Below the pieces are notes generated by a model. It saw only the letters and a program-made list of their open reading frames with translations, was not told where the DNA came from and did not search any database. 53,002 nt of DNA from Arthrobacter mobilis (GTDB lineage: Bacteria; Actinomycetota; Actinomycetes; Actinomycetales; Micrococcaceae), in assembly GCF_012395835.1 (NCBI RefSeq), contig NZ_JAAZSQ010000011.1, positions 62,669 to 115,670 of the forward strand, written 5' to 3'. Below are positions 10,385-18,623 of the stretch, in pieces (position 1 is the stretch's first letter; each line of letters starts with the position of its first letter). The translations under genes and the position numbers were made by a program.

Positions 10385-11411
10385 CGGCGCTGAGGGCCCC
10401 GCACGCTCCGTCCGCGGCGGTTTCCGGGGCCGGTTCCTGGTCCGGAGCGGCAGCGGACAGGGCGGTGACGGACAGGTGAGCCGGCTCGCCGAACTGCCGG
10501 ATGGCGGCCAGCGCCGCCTCCGGATCCTGGACGTGCACGTGCACCCGCCAGCGGTAGCCGTCCGGGACCTCCGTGACGGCGCTGAGGATCACCGATTCCC
10601 CCAGCTCGTCCAACTGCAGGCGCAGCGTGGCCGCGTCCAGGGGGCTCAGGTTGATGGTGCACATCACCTCCATGCCCTCGGCCCGGTGGTCCAGGTGGAT
10701 GTGCGGATCCTGCACGCCGTAGCCGTGCAGGCCTTCCAGCAGCTCCGGCTGGAGCTCCTCGCCCAGGGCGCTGGCGCGCAGGGTGTCCAGGACCAGCAGG
10801 AATCCCACCGCTCCGGCGTCGACGACGTGCGCCTCGGTGAGCAGGTCCAGCTGTGTCTCCGTGGCCACCACTGCCTCGAGCACTGCCTGCACCGCAGCAT
10901 TGAGAGTCTGCGCCAGGCCGTGGTTGCTGTCGTCGCCGTTCTGCGCCGCGTCGGCAGTGTTGGCGGCACGAGTGGCGGCCTCGATGGCGGAGAGCATGGT
11001 GCCGGCCACCGGCTCGCTCAGCGCGGACCAGCAGCGGATTTCGGCCCGTTCCAGGGCTGCCGCCAGCAGCGGGCCGGTCAACCGCGCGGTGCCGTGCAGC
11101 GGTTCGGCCAGGGCGGCCAGGAAAACGGAAAAGAGCGTGCCGGAATTGCCCCTGGCTTCCTCCATGGCGGCCCGCCCGGCTTCGGCCAGCAGTTCGCCCA
11201 CATCGGAGGTGGCCATCTCCGCCACGGCGCGGGAGGCCGACCGCACGGTGAGGTAGAGGTTGGTGCCGGTATCGCCGTCGGCCACGGGAAAGATGTTGAT
11301 GGCGTTCAGCCGGTCGCTGTGGTTGCCCAATACTTCTTCCGCCTTGCCCAGCCAGCGCTTGAGCGCCTGGGCATTCGCGGCAATCTTCGTCTGCAATCCG
11401 TTCCCATCCAC
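10377..11411 (-). CDS. DAK2-domain (FakA-like) protein
   Basis: This 344-residue protein has the DAK phosphatase/kinase nucleotide-binding domain. The signature NAINIFPVADGDTGTNLYLT appears near residue 40 with metal-binding aspartates, followed by ARGNSGTLFSVFLAALAE and VDAGAVGFLLVLD. The family includes FakA, which phosphorylates fatty acids bound to FakB for phospholipid synthesis. Actinobacterial members next to recG are usually uncharacterised, so the substrate is not asserted. The only in-frame ATG lies far upstream at 11591 in unlikely sequence. I chose GTG 11411 because it starts just before the conserved helix. The last third (residues 230-344) looks like a separate regulatory domain ending in an Ala/Pro-rich tail. 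Confidence 0.8.
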   Translation of the reverse strand: MDGNGLQTKIAANAQALKRWLGKAEEVLGNHSDRLNAINIFPVADGDTGTNLYLTVRSASRAVAEMATSDVGELLAEAGRAAMEEARGNSGTLFSVFLAALAEPLHGTARLTGPLLAAALERAEIRCWSALSEPVAGTMLSAIEAATRAANTADAAQNGDDSNHGLAQTLNAAVQAVLEAVVATETQLDLLTEAHVVDAGAVGFLLVLDTLRASALGEELQPELLEGLHGYGVQDPHIHLDHRAEGMEVMCTINLSPLDAATLRLQLDELGESVILSAVTEVPDGYRWRVHVHVQDPEAALAAIRQFGEPAHLSVTALSAAAPDQEPAPETAADGACGALSADG

Positions 11412-11612
11412 AGTTGCCGGCGGCTTAAGCGCCAACCCAGCTTTCAGTACTCCGGCATTAACCGAGCCTACCGCAGCCGGCACGCGCGTACCCGGAAGCG
11501 GGCGGAAATTTGCGGCCCGAAACCAACCAAAGGCCTGCCCGCAGTGTCCCTGCCAGGGGCGGCCTTTATAGTGGTGGGGGAAACGGTGCACGAAACATGA
11601 AGGACCGCAGCC

Positions 11613-11825
11613 ATGACCTACTCACCCTCCGGGATGCCAGCGGCCCGGCACTTGAGAAGACAGCCCGGTTCCGAAAAGATCCCCGCCGCAGAGCTCGGAC
11701 CGGCCGCCGCGGCTGCCGGCGAGCCGGAACGCGCCTACCGCAGGAAGCGGCGGATTGCCGCCGCGGCAGCGACCGCCGTGGTGGCGGCGATTCCACTTTT
11801 GCTCGCGGCCCTGCTTATGCTCTAG
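11613..11825 (+). CDS. Possible small single-pass membrane protein, 70 residues
   Basis: The ATG at 11613 is preceded by GAAGGA with 8-nt spacing, a credible ribosome-binding site. The product has a basic, Pro/Ala-rich N-terminal half, a positive cluster RRKRR (residues 44-48), and a hydrophobic C-terminal stretch of about 20 residues (AAAAATAVVAAIPLLLAALL) that would form one membrane helix with the N-terminus inside. I do not recognise a family. It is divergent from the DAK2 gene and lies about 100 nt before wecB on the same strand. A chance open frame in GC-rich DNA is a real possibility. Confidence 0.35.
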   Translation: MTYSPSGMPAARHLRRQPGSEKIPAAELGPAAAAAGEPERAYRRKRRIAAAAATAVVAAIPLLLAALLML

Positions 11826-11925
11826 GGGCCGCCGTTTTCCGGCCAGTGGATCCGGCGGCTGCCTGACCGCCCGCCCCGCCTCCGCGGGGCACGACTGCCG
11901 CGCTTACTGCCCCGGGGGGAATTTC

Positions 11926-13068
11926 TTGCAGACCATCATGCCCGTCTACGGAACCCGGCCCGAGGCAATCAAAATGGCGCCCATTGTCAAGGCGCTGCAG
12001 GCCGACGGCAACTTCGAGTGCGTAGTGGCGGTGACCGGCCAGCACCGCGAAATGCTGGACCAGGTCAACGACCTCTTCGGCATCGTTCCGGACCACGACC
12101 TGAACATCATCCAGCCCGGACAGTCCCTCAATGCCATCTTCACCCGAACCGTTGCCGGACTGGATACGCTGTTCGCCGCGTCCGCCCCGGACGCCGTGCT
12201 GGTCCAGGGGGACACCACCACGTCCACCGCAGCGGCCATTGCCGCGTTCAACCGGGGCATCCCGGTGGTCCACGTGGAGGCCGGACTGCGCAGCGGCAAC
12301 CTGCTCTCCCCCTTCCCCGAGGAAGCCAACCGGAAAATCACCTCGCAGATCGCCAGCCTGCACCTGGCCCCGACCCCTGTAAGCAAGGCCAACCTGCTGG
12401 CCGAGAATGTGCCGGAAGAAGACATCGTGGTCACGGGGAATACCGTGATCGATGCCCTGCTGGAAACGGTCGCCAAAGATATAACCTTTCGGAATCCGCG
12501 GCTGGAGGAACTGGCCATAGAAGACCGCCGCATCCTACTGGTGACCACACACCGCCGCGAGAACCAAGGTGAGGCAATGCGCGGCGTCGGACGGGCGCTG
12601 GCAAGGATCGCCTCCGCCTACCCCGACATCGTGCTGGTGCTGCCCATCCACAAGAACCCGGTCGTCAGAGAGGCGGTGCTGCCGGCACTGGATGGTGTGG
12701 AAAACATCCTCGTAACGGAGCCGCTGGACTACCCGGAATTCACCCGGCTGTTGTCCCTGGCCCACATAGTGCTGACCGACTCTGGCGGCGTCCAGGAAGA
12801 GGCACCGAGCCTAGGTAAGCCAGTGCTGGTGATGCGGGAGAATACCGAGCGCCCGGAGGCCGTAGATGCCGGCACCGTGCTGCTGATCGGCACCAATGAG
12901 GACAGGATTGTCGCCGAGGTGCGCAGCCTTATGGACGACGCCGACCATTACGAAGCCATGGCGGGAGCGGTCAACCCATACGGCGACGGCAAGGCAGCCG
13001 CGCGGACGGTGGCGGCCGTAGCCGCGATGCTCGGCGTAGGCACTCGGCTAACGGATTTTGCGGTGTAG
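11926..13068 (+). CDS. wecB: UDP-N-acetylglucosamine 2-epimerase (non-hydrolysing) WecB
   Basis: This 380-residue GT-B-fold enzyme interconverts UDP-GlcNAc and UDP-ManNAc. Conserved blocks are MPVYGTRPEAIKMAPIVKAL, VTGQHREML, VQGDTTT, HVEAGLRSGN, PFPEEANRKI, VTTHRRENQG, LTDSGGVQEEAPSLGKPVLV and REN/TERPEAVDAGT. The start is TTG 11926: GGGGGGAA sits a few bases upstream and the conserved strand begins directly after (MQTIMPVYG). UDP-ManNAc is the substrate of the WecC homologue at 28933-30240, which lies on the opposite strand beyond an IS-littered stretch. Together they should provide UDP-ManNAcA. Confidence 0.95.
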   Translation: MQTIMPVYGTRPEAIKMAPIVKALQADGNFECVVAVTGQHREMLDQVNDLFGIVPDHDLNIIQPGQSLNAIFTRTVAGLDTLFAASAPDAVLVQGDTTTSTAAAIAAFNRGIPVVHVEAGLRSGNLLSPFPEEANRKITSQIASLHLAPTPVSKANLLAENVPEEDIVVTGNTVIDALLETVAKDITFRNPRLEELAIEDRRILLVTTHRRENQGEAMRGVGRALARIASAYPDIVLVLPIHKNPVVREAVLPALDGVENILVTEPLDYPEFTRLLSLAHIVLTDSGGVQEEAPSLGKPVLVMRENTERPEAVDAGTVLLIGTNEDRIVAEVRSLMDDADHYEAMAGAVNPYGDGKAAARTVAAVAAMLGVGTRLTDFAV

Positions 13069-13300
13069 TACTCGTGCTTGAAACCGTTTCCCACGTCCTG
13101 GAAGCGTTCAGAGTGGAGACAGAATCCCCGTCTCCGGGCGAACTCATGCCGCCCACGCGCCTCGGAGCCAAGAAACCTCTCCATCCGGCCACTCACTCCC
13201 GGGCGCCCACGCAGCCTTACGCATACGTCCGGCGGCCCTGCCAGGTACTGCCTAAGAGATTTGAAAATAATCACCCAAGAGATAATGGAATGACCACCCT

Positions 13301-15109
13301 ATGTTTCTAGCGCCAATTATATATCGCACAAAGAGTCCTGACCATTCTCTTAAATCGTACGAATTCTACGAAAACACCTATGTCGTCGGCGGCGCTACTC
13401 CATCACTCGTTTCCCGGCGAACGACGATCGGTCTTCACGGGTGCGGGGTTTCCGGTGGACAGATTTTGTCCGACACCGCAGATGCTACCAAAGTGGTAGC
13501 GCCTAACAGAGTCGACACTTGGGAGACAATAGGGGAAAAACTCAGGGGATCGGTCACCCTATATGTCTGGGACCGTGTTTCAGAAGAACTCGCAATACTT
13601 GCTGATCCACTCGGCGCCGGAATTGTCTATTACTTTGACGACGGGATCGACTTCGCTGTATCGAGCGATCTTGCTAGCTTAGTCAGATTCCTTGAGTCAC
13701 GTGGAAAGAAACTCACCCGATCGGCAAAATATTCGGCCTGCCTTATTGTTACCGGGTGCGGCGGGGTTTTTCCGTCTAGCTACGATGAAATTAGCGCATT
13801 AGATCATTTTCAGTACGTTGTCATAGACAGGGAATCTCCTAAGATCCGCACCTACGGACTAATGGAGCGAGTTTTCAATAACAAAAATTCATATGCAGAT
13901 GATCTATTGGAAACATACCAAGAAATTATCGATAATACTCAGGCTGCGGTGGATTCCTCGCATGAATACAAAATTGCACACCTCACCGGTGGCTTCGACT
14001 CACGCGTGGTTCTGGCAGGCATTCTGAAGCTAAGGAAGAAAGACGATTTTCGATATTTCTGCCTCCCTAGCCCAAAAATCGACCGTGAGGTTGCTGAAGG
14101 ACTGGCCAGTGCGTTCGATTTAACCATGACGAACTACTCGGGCGCCGACTGGGACGTACTCCCAGGATCCGTGGACGAACAGTTTTTGGGGCCGATGGTC
14201 AGGAGCTCCGGCATTCTTCCGACCGCACCAGACATCGGAATGAAGAATGCAGGCTCCCTTATTCTCCAAGGTGGATATGGTGAGTTTTATAGAACTTACT
14301 ATTCGGTAAATATGTCCGATGCCGTTAATTCGAGCCCATACGAGCTTGCTGCCAGAATGTGGGGAGGCCGCGGATTCCCGACAGGAGACAACGAAACCGT
14401 CTTTACGGCTGATTATGCTGATGCTATCGCTCAACGCATTAAGACACTCGTGACCGAAGGTTTGGAACTTGGAGTCAGAAGCGACGCTATTCCTGACTAT
14501 TTGTTCATGCGCGTAAGAAACAGATATTTTGTTGGAAACCAGAGCCGGGAGTGGTCATCCATCGGGTCGCAGTTCGACCCACTGTATGGAATGGGCGGAC
14601 TGAGTGCAACTTACAAACTTGACTTCGATACCAGGCGATCCAATGTTTTTGGCTTCGACCTTCTCAACATGCTGGACGAAAACCTCATTCGGTACCCCTA
14701 TGCCAAGAATGCATTCGACTGGAAGTACAAACGGCTACGAGAGCTTCCGGACATCATCGAATTCGAGCCCGAACCGAAGCCAAAGTTTGATTCAAGAAGA
14801 TCTGCGGCTACTGGCAGGCGAAACGGCGGAAGACTTGCCACTCCGACCGAGGAGCAAACAGAACGTGCTAATCGGATGAAAATTCCTTCTACCCGAGTAG
14901 CACAGCTGGACATGGCTCTACCCCGGCTCATGCCGATGCTAGAGGAGGTGCAAGCAACCGTCGCAGACTTTGCCCAGGTGTTCAATATAGATTCACTGAT
15001 GCAGAAGATAGGCAGGCCAGTTGAAAACCCTGCTGACATTAATTTAGTTTTGACGATGTATTCGTCGTGTTTATGGCTAACCGGCCAGGATAGGCTGACT
15101 TGGCCATGA
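13301..15109 (+). CDS. Asparagine synthetase-like ATP-pyrophosphatase family protein without an N-terminal Cys
   Basis: This is a 602-residue protein. Residues 80-180 read like the N-terminal half of class B asparagine synthetases (LYVWDRVSEELAILADPLGA, YYFDDGIDFAVSSDL). At about residue 228 comes LTGGFDSRVVLAGIL, a variant of the SGGxDS PP-loop that binds ATP and adenylates a carboxylate. There is no MC- start, so the usual glutaminase nucleophile is missing, as in beta-lactam synthetases and lasso-peptide cyclases. The C-terminal 120 residues are charged and unrecognised. Base composition is far lower in GC than the neighbours (23 of 60 bases at 13321-13380), which suggests transfer. No clear ribosome-binding site precedes ATG 13301, so the start is provisional. 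Confidence 0.7.
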   Translation: MFLAPIIYRTKSPDHSLKSYEFYENTYVVGGATPSLVSRRTTIGLHGCGVSGGQILSDTADATKVVAPNRVDTWETIGEKLRGSVTLYVWDRVSEELAILADPLGAGIVYYFDDGIDFAVSSDLASLVRFLESRGKKLTRSAKYSACLIVTGCGGVFPSSYDEISALDHFQYVVIDRESPKIRTYGLMERVFNNKNSYADDLLETYQEIIDNTQAAVDSSHEYKIAHLTGGFDSRVVLAGILKLRKKDDFRYFCLPSPKIDREVAEGLASAFDLTMTNYSGADWDVLPGSVDEQFLGPMVRSSGILPTAPDIGMKNAGSLILQGGYGEFYRTYYSVNMSDAVNSSPYELAARMWGGRGFPTGDNETVFTADYADAIAQRIKTLVTEGLELGVRSDAIPDYLFMRVRNRYFVGNQSREWSSIGSQFDPLYGMGGLSATYKLDFDTRRSNVFGFDLLNMLDENLIRYPYAKNAFDWKYKRLRELPDIIEFEPEPKPKFDSRRSAATGRRNGGRLATPTEEQTERANRMKIPSTRVAQLDMALPRLMPMLEEVQATVADFAQVFNIDSLMQKIGRPVENPADINLVLTMYSSCLWLTGQDRLTWP

Positions 15110-15345
15110 GCTCTGAGATAGCGGCCTAAAAGACTGAGAGAATTCCCTTGCAGAGGGGAATGGTTAGCCAGACCGTTTCCGGAGTGAATGCCCATAGTGA
15201 ACGAGCCTCTCACGGCAGGTGATGTGGGCTCAAACCTTACCCGCGTGGACCACCGCGGAAGCCTTGGGCGTGCCACCTGTTCTACATCGATGCAGGAGCG
15301 GCGGGCTACCGGGACGGGCCGTTTCTTGGTTCGTCCCGGTTTGCC
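15110..15345. other. Intergenic stretch without a gene, with hairpins
   Basis: I see no coding signal here. A short hairpin ATTCCC/GGGAAT occurs near 15141-15162. A stronger one, ACCGGGACG (15308-15316) with CGTCCCGGT (15332-15340) around a 15-nt loop, is followed by only two T. The second could act as a weak terminator downstream of the asparagine-synthetase-like gene or belong to the adjacent insertion-sequence debris. Confidence 0.4.
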
Positions 15346-15600
15346 GGCTCTTTGAAGTTCGTAGGGGAATAACGTTGTGGCGTAGACGCTGAGGCGGCCG
15401 ACCGACCGGTTGGATGAGTGTCGTTTTGGCATTCTTCCGAACAGATCCACGAACCTCGGTTCACCCTGCTTCGACGGCACCTGATGCTGCCACCATGATC
15501 TTCAACCTGCCCGATTTACGCGTCGTCACGACCCGGATCCCTTCAAGCCGGCCTGCGGTGCCGATTGCCAGCGCCCCGGCTGGTGGTTTTTATCTCATAT
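15346..15600 (+). mobile_element. 5' stub of a possible ISL3-family element
   Basis: GGCTCTTTGAAGTTC at 15346-15360 resembles the terminal inverted repeat of ISL3-family elements. From ATG 15414 the frame reads a short leader and then DAATMIFNLPDLRVVTT, close to the start of ISL3 transposases (IFNLPDYRV-type) as I remember them. The similarity ends after about 40 codons, where the IS21 relic on the other strand begins. It seems to be a left end truncated by a later insertion or deletion. The assignment rests on short motifs only. Confidence 0.4.
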
Positions 15601-16159
15601 GGGTTGGGTTCCCTTTCCGCTTTGGGCCTGGATGAGCCGGATTAATTTGCCGCTGGCCTGGGAGACGTGGGCGTGGTGCAGGGTCCGGTCCACGGTCGGG
15701 GTGGCAATGGCCTTGAGCATCAGTTTGTCGAAGCCGCCCGGGTGGGTGTTCGAACTGACGCCCAGGGACCGTTTCTCGTAGGCGGCGTCAACGACGCGAT
15801 AGAACCCTTCAGCGACGTCCGCGATGACCGGCAGTAAGCCGATATCGTCAAAGCAGCCTAGGTCGGCGTTAATCGTCTGGTCGATGGCCTTGTTCACGCT
15901 GTCCCTGGATCGGTGCCTGCGGACCAAGGCGTCGAGGTCCTTGAGTGTGAACCAATAATGGTCATACCCTCGTCGACAGCCTGCAGGCCGAGGGCTTCGA
16001 GCAGCACGCACACGGCCCGACTTAGGTACCGGTGCTGGGCGCAGGCAGTGGCCAGCACGCGGCGGCGGTCAGGCGGGCATGGGCATCATAGTTGGTGCGC
16101 ATCAGGGCAATGACGGAATAGATGGTCGGTGCGGCCGGGGTTGCGATGCTATCGGGCAT
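15595..16159 (-). pseudogene. istB: IS21-family istB relic (copy A), internally deleted
   Basis: From ATG 16159 the frame opens as MPDSIATPAAPTIYSVIALM, an IstB-like N-terminus, but loses its pattern after about 40 codons and ends near 16022. The middle of the gene, including the Walker A region, is missing. The C-terminal part resumes as WFTLKDLDALVRRHRSRDSV, FDDIGLLPVIADVAEGFYRV, DAAYEKRSLGVSSNTHPGGF and TPTVDRTLHHAHV, which is typical of IstB, the ATPase helper of the IS21 transposase. Without the P-loop it cannot function. Confidence 0.8.
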
Positions 16160-16830
16160 TGATGTCTTCCCCCAGCTCCTTGGCGCACGTATCCGTGCCA
16201 GTGCCGGCCGTGTCGAAGCCGGCCCAGCCGCCGGTGCCCCGGGACAGCCGCCGGCCGGGATCGGTGACGGTGCGCAGGCACGCGGCCGATTCCGCGGCTG
16301 CGGTTCCTTCGATAATGGAGAGCAAGTCCTCGTGGCCGAAGCAGTGGTGCCGCTGCCGCGCCGAGATCCTTGTCGACTGGATCTGGGCCGTGGAACATGG
16401 CCCGATCCACGGCGTGTGCCAACTTGATCCGGATCTTGGTCGTGTCCGCAGAGACGACTTCCCTGAGCCAGAGCCCGGGCTCGCGGTCCGGTGCCCGTGT
16501 GCCCGGGTGTTTTGCGGCCGGTACTCCTCCTTGGTCGAGGCCACCACGGGACGGGTCGTACACTTCGATCTGGTATCGCCCGGCGGGCGAAGCTGCTCGT
16601 GCACGACATCGGCACGTCTCCTGCCTCGGACTGCTTCATTCGGGTCCGGATCTGGTCCTCGGAGGCATCTGTTTGTCTTCGGAGGCATCTGTTTTTGGCC
16701 CGAAATTCCGCGGGACAGGAGCCCTGCTGCCCTCGTCGCGGGCCTTGACATACGCCCGGACGGTGTTACGTGAGACAGAGCAGAGCGCCGGGGTGACACG
16801 ATAGGACCGGGTCAAATCATAGATTCCTAG
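16160..16830 (-). pseudogene. istA: IS21-family istA relic (copy A), frameshifted and shortened
   Basis: Near 16740-16810 on the minus strand, VSRNTVRAYVKARDEGSRAP matches the helix-turn-helix start of IstA transposases. No DDE catalytic core follows. Instead, C-terminal IstA text appears in shifting frames: TTKIRIKLAHAVDRAMFHG and DPVDKDLG, then FGHEDLLSIIEG and RGTGGWAGF. The central integrase domain has been lost and at least two frame changes occur. A 20-bp tandem duplication lies inside it (16659-16694). It is upstream of and co-oriented with the istB relic, the normal IS21 order. Confidence 0.65.
16659..16694. repeat. Tandem direct repeat, 16-bp unit with 20-bp period
   Basis: TCGGAGGCATCTGTTT occurs at 16659-16674 and again at 16679-16694, separated by GTCT. 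The 20-bp shift is not a multiple of three and so adds a frame change inside the istA relic. It looks like a slippage duplication. Confidence 0.85.
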
Positions 16831-17459
16831 AATTTTTATGGGCCCCTCGCGACTTCGAGAGGAGCTCCTTCAGAACAGACATGAAAATGACGGTTGGCAT
16901 CGCTATTTCATATGGAACGAAGTGGCTCCCCCGTGCCGACACCGCAAGCGAAAAGGAACATCACCGGCACAAAACGCAGGCCCACTGGACCAGACGGTCA
17001 AAAGGGTCTGCCGTCCATGGTCAAAAACCACCGCCGACGGCGGCCAGGAAAGGCCACTACCGACGGTCAGCCGAATTTGCCGCATGCGGTCACCTTAGAA
17101 CTGCCACTCACACCTCAAGGGGCACGTCACGCTGGCAGGATCAACTTTGTTCGCCCGACTATTTTGGCACCCTAGGTCAGGGGCTTATTAGTTTCCCTGC
17201 GAGTCCGTGACTTCTCCTGCTCGTCCTGAACACAAGGCTGCTTCCGACGGTGTGGCAGGTTCAGTTGGGGCGATAGTTCAGAAGTTGATGTTGATTTTCT
17301 GTTCAGCCTCCACGGCGCATAGAACTTCGCCCTGTGCAAGCTTGCAGGCAACCACTTTGCGCCGTAGGTCCGCGGAGTAGAGAGTCTTTCCTAGAATGGC
17401 CCACGACACGCACCATTGCTGGCTGATTCGTTTAACTAAGCGCGGTTAGTATATGGGAT
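16831..17459. other. 629-bp stretch without a convincing gene, probable IS21 end sequence plus promoter region
   Basis: Several short open frames exist on both strands but none has recognisable protein text. The first part, adjoining the istA relic, may be the non-coding end of that element. The last bases hold TAGTAT placed 7 nt before the ATG at 17460, a plausible leaderless -10 for the next gene. A minus-strand frame ending near 17278 reads KTLYSADLRRKVVACKLAQ; I do not recognise it. Confidence 0.4.
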
Positions 17460-18209
17460 ATGTCTACAAAGCCCCGTGTTCTGGCCATTGGCAGTTGCCG
17501 TGTTACCCGCCCGCTTCGACGCATGTACGAGCAGGGCAGGATTGATCTGGTCAACTACAACACGCACCTTTGGCTTACGCACACGGCAGCTGCGGGTCGT
17601 CAGTATGTTGACATCATCCAAGGCCGGACCAATATTCCTGCCGAATTGCGGCCAGCAGCGCTCGAATCCCATCTGGAGTTCCCCGACGACATGAGCGTAG
17701 ATTTCGGGCCCATCGACGCCGTCGTAGTGGAGGTGAGCTCCTATAAGCAGCACCGAATCAACGGAATCGAACTCAACGCGCACAAGGTGTACGGAATCGC
17801 GAAACAAGCAGGCGTGGACCACCGCCCCATTATTGAGGGACGCACCGAAGCTCTGCCCGACGATCATGTATTGAAGTCGTTGGAGGTTTCGTTCGCGACC
17901 CAGGACGAGTTGGCAGCGGATTTACTCACCATCAGGGACCGGCTCGGGGCTCCTACAATGACTGTTGATCACTTGTACACGGAAATGCCTGACGGTTCGC
18001 CCGTCCCCGTGCGGGAGAGGCTCACCACCATGCTTAGTCGTGTGCAACAGGATCATGGGATCCCGTTGCACACGACTAAGGAAACGATCCTTGAGCACGG
18101 GTTTGTAGCGGCTTTAGAAGACCAGAACCACTACCGTTATGCGTTTGAGCCGGTGGTCGGTAATCGCTTGCTGACAGGAATTGGCCAGATGGTCGGCGCA
18201 TCGGTTTAG
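17460..18209 (+). CDS. SGNH/GSCFA-like hypothetical protein (GSC...DxxH)
   Basis: This 249-residue protein has no signal peptide. It opens with a hydrophobic strand and VLAIGSCRVTRPLRRMYEQG, putting Ser12 where SGNH hydrolases carry their nucleophile (block I). Near the end, LEDQNHYRYAF supplies Asp221-x-x-His224, the spacing of block V (catalytic Asp and His). VDFGPIDAVVVEVSSYKQHR may be the central strand. The set suggests an ester hydrolase or O-acyltransferase acting on glycan, an inference from motif positions only. It is the only intact gene in the IS-rich block, flanked by IS21 relics. A 22-bp hairpin lies inside codons 192-207. Confidence 0.6.
   Translation: MSTKPRVLAIGSCRVTRPLRRMYEQGRIDLVNYNTHLWLTHTAAAGRQYVDIIQGRTNIPAELRPAALESHLEFPDDMSVDFGPIDAVVVEVSSYKQHRINGIELNAHKVYGIAKQAGVDHRPIIEGRTEALPDDHVLKSLEVSFATQDELAADLLTIRDRLGAPTMTVDHLYTEMPDGSPVPVRERLTTMLSRVQQDHGIPLHTTKETILEHGFVAALEDQNHYRYAFEPVVGNRLLTGIGQMVGASV
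18033..18080. repeat. Long perfect inverted repeat inside a coding region
   Basis: CTTAGTCGTGTGCAAC (18033-18048) is the exact reverse complement of GTTGCACACGACTAAG (18065-18080). After one mismatch (A 18049 / C 18064) the pairing resumes with GGATC/GATCC around the 4-nt loop ATGG (18055-18058). The hairpin has 21 paired bases with one interior mismatch, an unusual structure within a gene. Confidence 0.9.
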
Positions 18210-18210
18210 A

Positions 18211-18585
18211 TCAGGTCGTTGGCAACTGCTTGTTCACTGCGTCGGTGCTGATCTTAGTAGCATTCAGCCCGTCAACATTGGTGCGGCTGTAGTTAGCCAG
18301 TTTGAACCGGAAGCTCCTGAACTTGAAGATGTTCCCACCGTTGACGGGGACCCTGTGGGCAAAGCTCTTGTCGCCGACGAACGTCTGTTGGTCCGCGACC
18401 AGGAGGCGGTCATGTTCGAACAGTGCGGCCGTGGCCTCGCGTTCATCGACGGTCGGACTTGACAGGGCGCTGAGCGCCGGCCTGCCCCTCGGACGTGGCG
18501 GCCAGATGCTGTCAACGGCCCTGAGTTTCCGTCCACCGGTGACCGGTGGATCTGCGTACGGAGTGTTTTGGCGGGGGTTGGCCAT
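18211..18585 (-). pseudogene. Degenerate transposase fragment, possibly IS982-like
   Basis: The minus-strand frame reads RGRPALSALSSPTVDEREAT, then LFEHDRLLVADQQTFVGDKS. This resembles the middle of IS982-type DDE transposases, where a DERE block precedes a GDK/ADK-type strand. There is no family-like N-terminus, and after FAHRV the text is not recognisable. It ends head-on against the SGNH-like gene. Another DDE family (IS4 or IS5) is possible. Confidence 0.35.
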
Positions 18586-18623
18586 CGTGTGGTCTTGTTA
18601 GGGTGGCTCCTTCCCGACGAGGT

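Noticed and set aside
7571-10393. A 940-codon open frame on the plus strand
   Set aside because: It lies antisense to rsmD and recG, both with full motif sets. Its product is a low-complexity Gly/Gln/Arg/Val-rich text typical of GC-rich shadow frames.
13301-15109. Lasso-peptide or beta-lactam biosynthesis locus
   Set aside because: The missing Cys2 fits such cyclases, but no precursor peptide, B-type protease, or tailoring gene is visible nearby; the neighbours make a polysaccharide.
17270-17425. Small minus-strand frames upstream of the SGNH-like gene
   Set aside because: One frame reads KTLYSADLRRKVVACKLAQ, but there is no start codon with a ribosome-binding site and no family I recognise. 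It may be a fragment of lost coding DNA.
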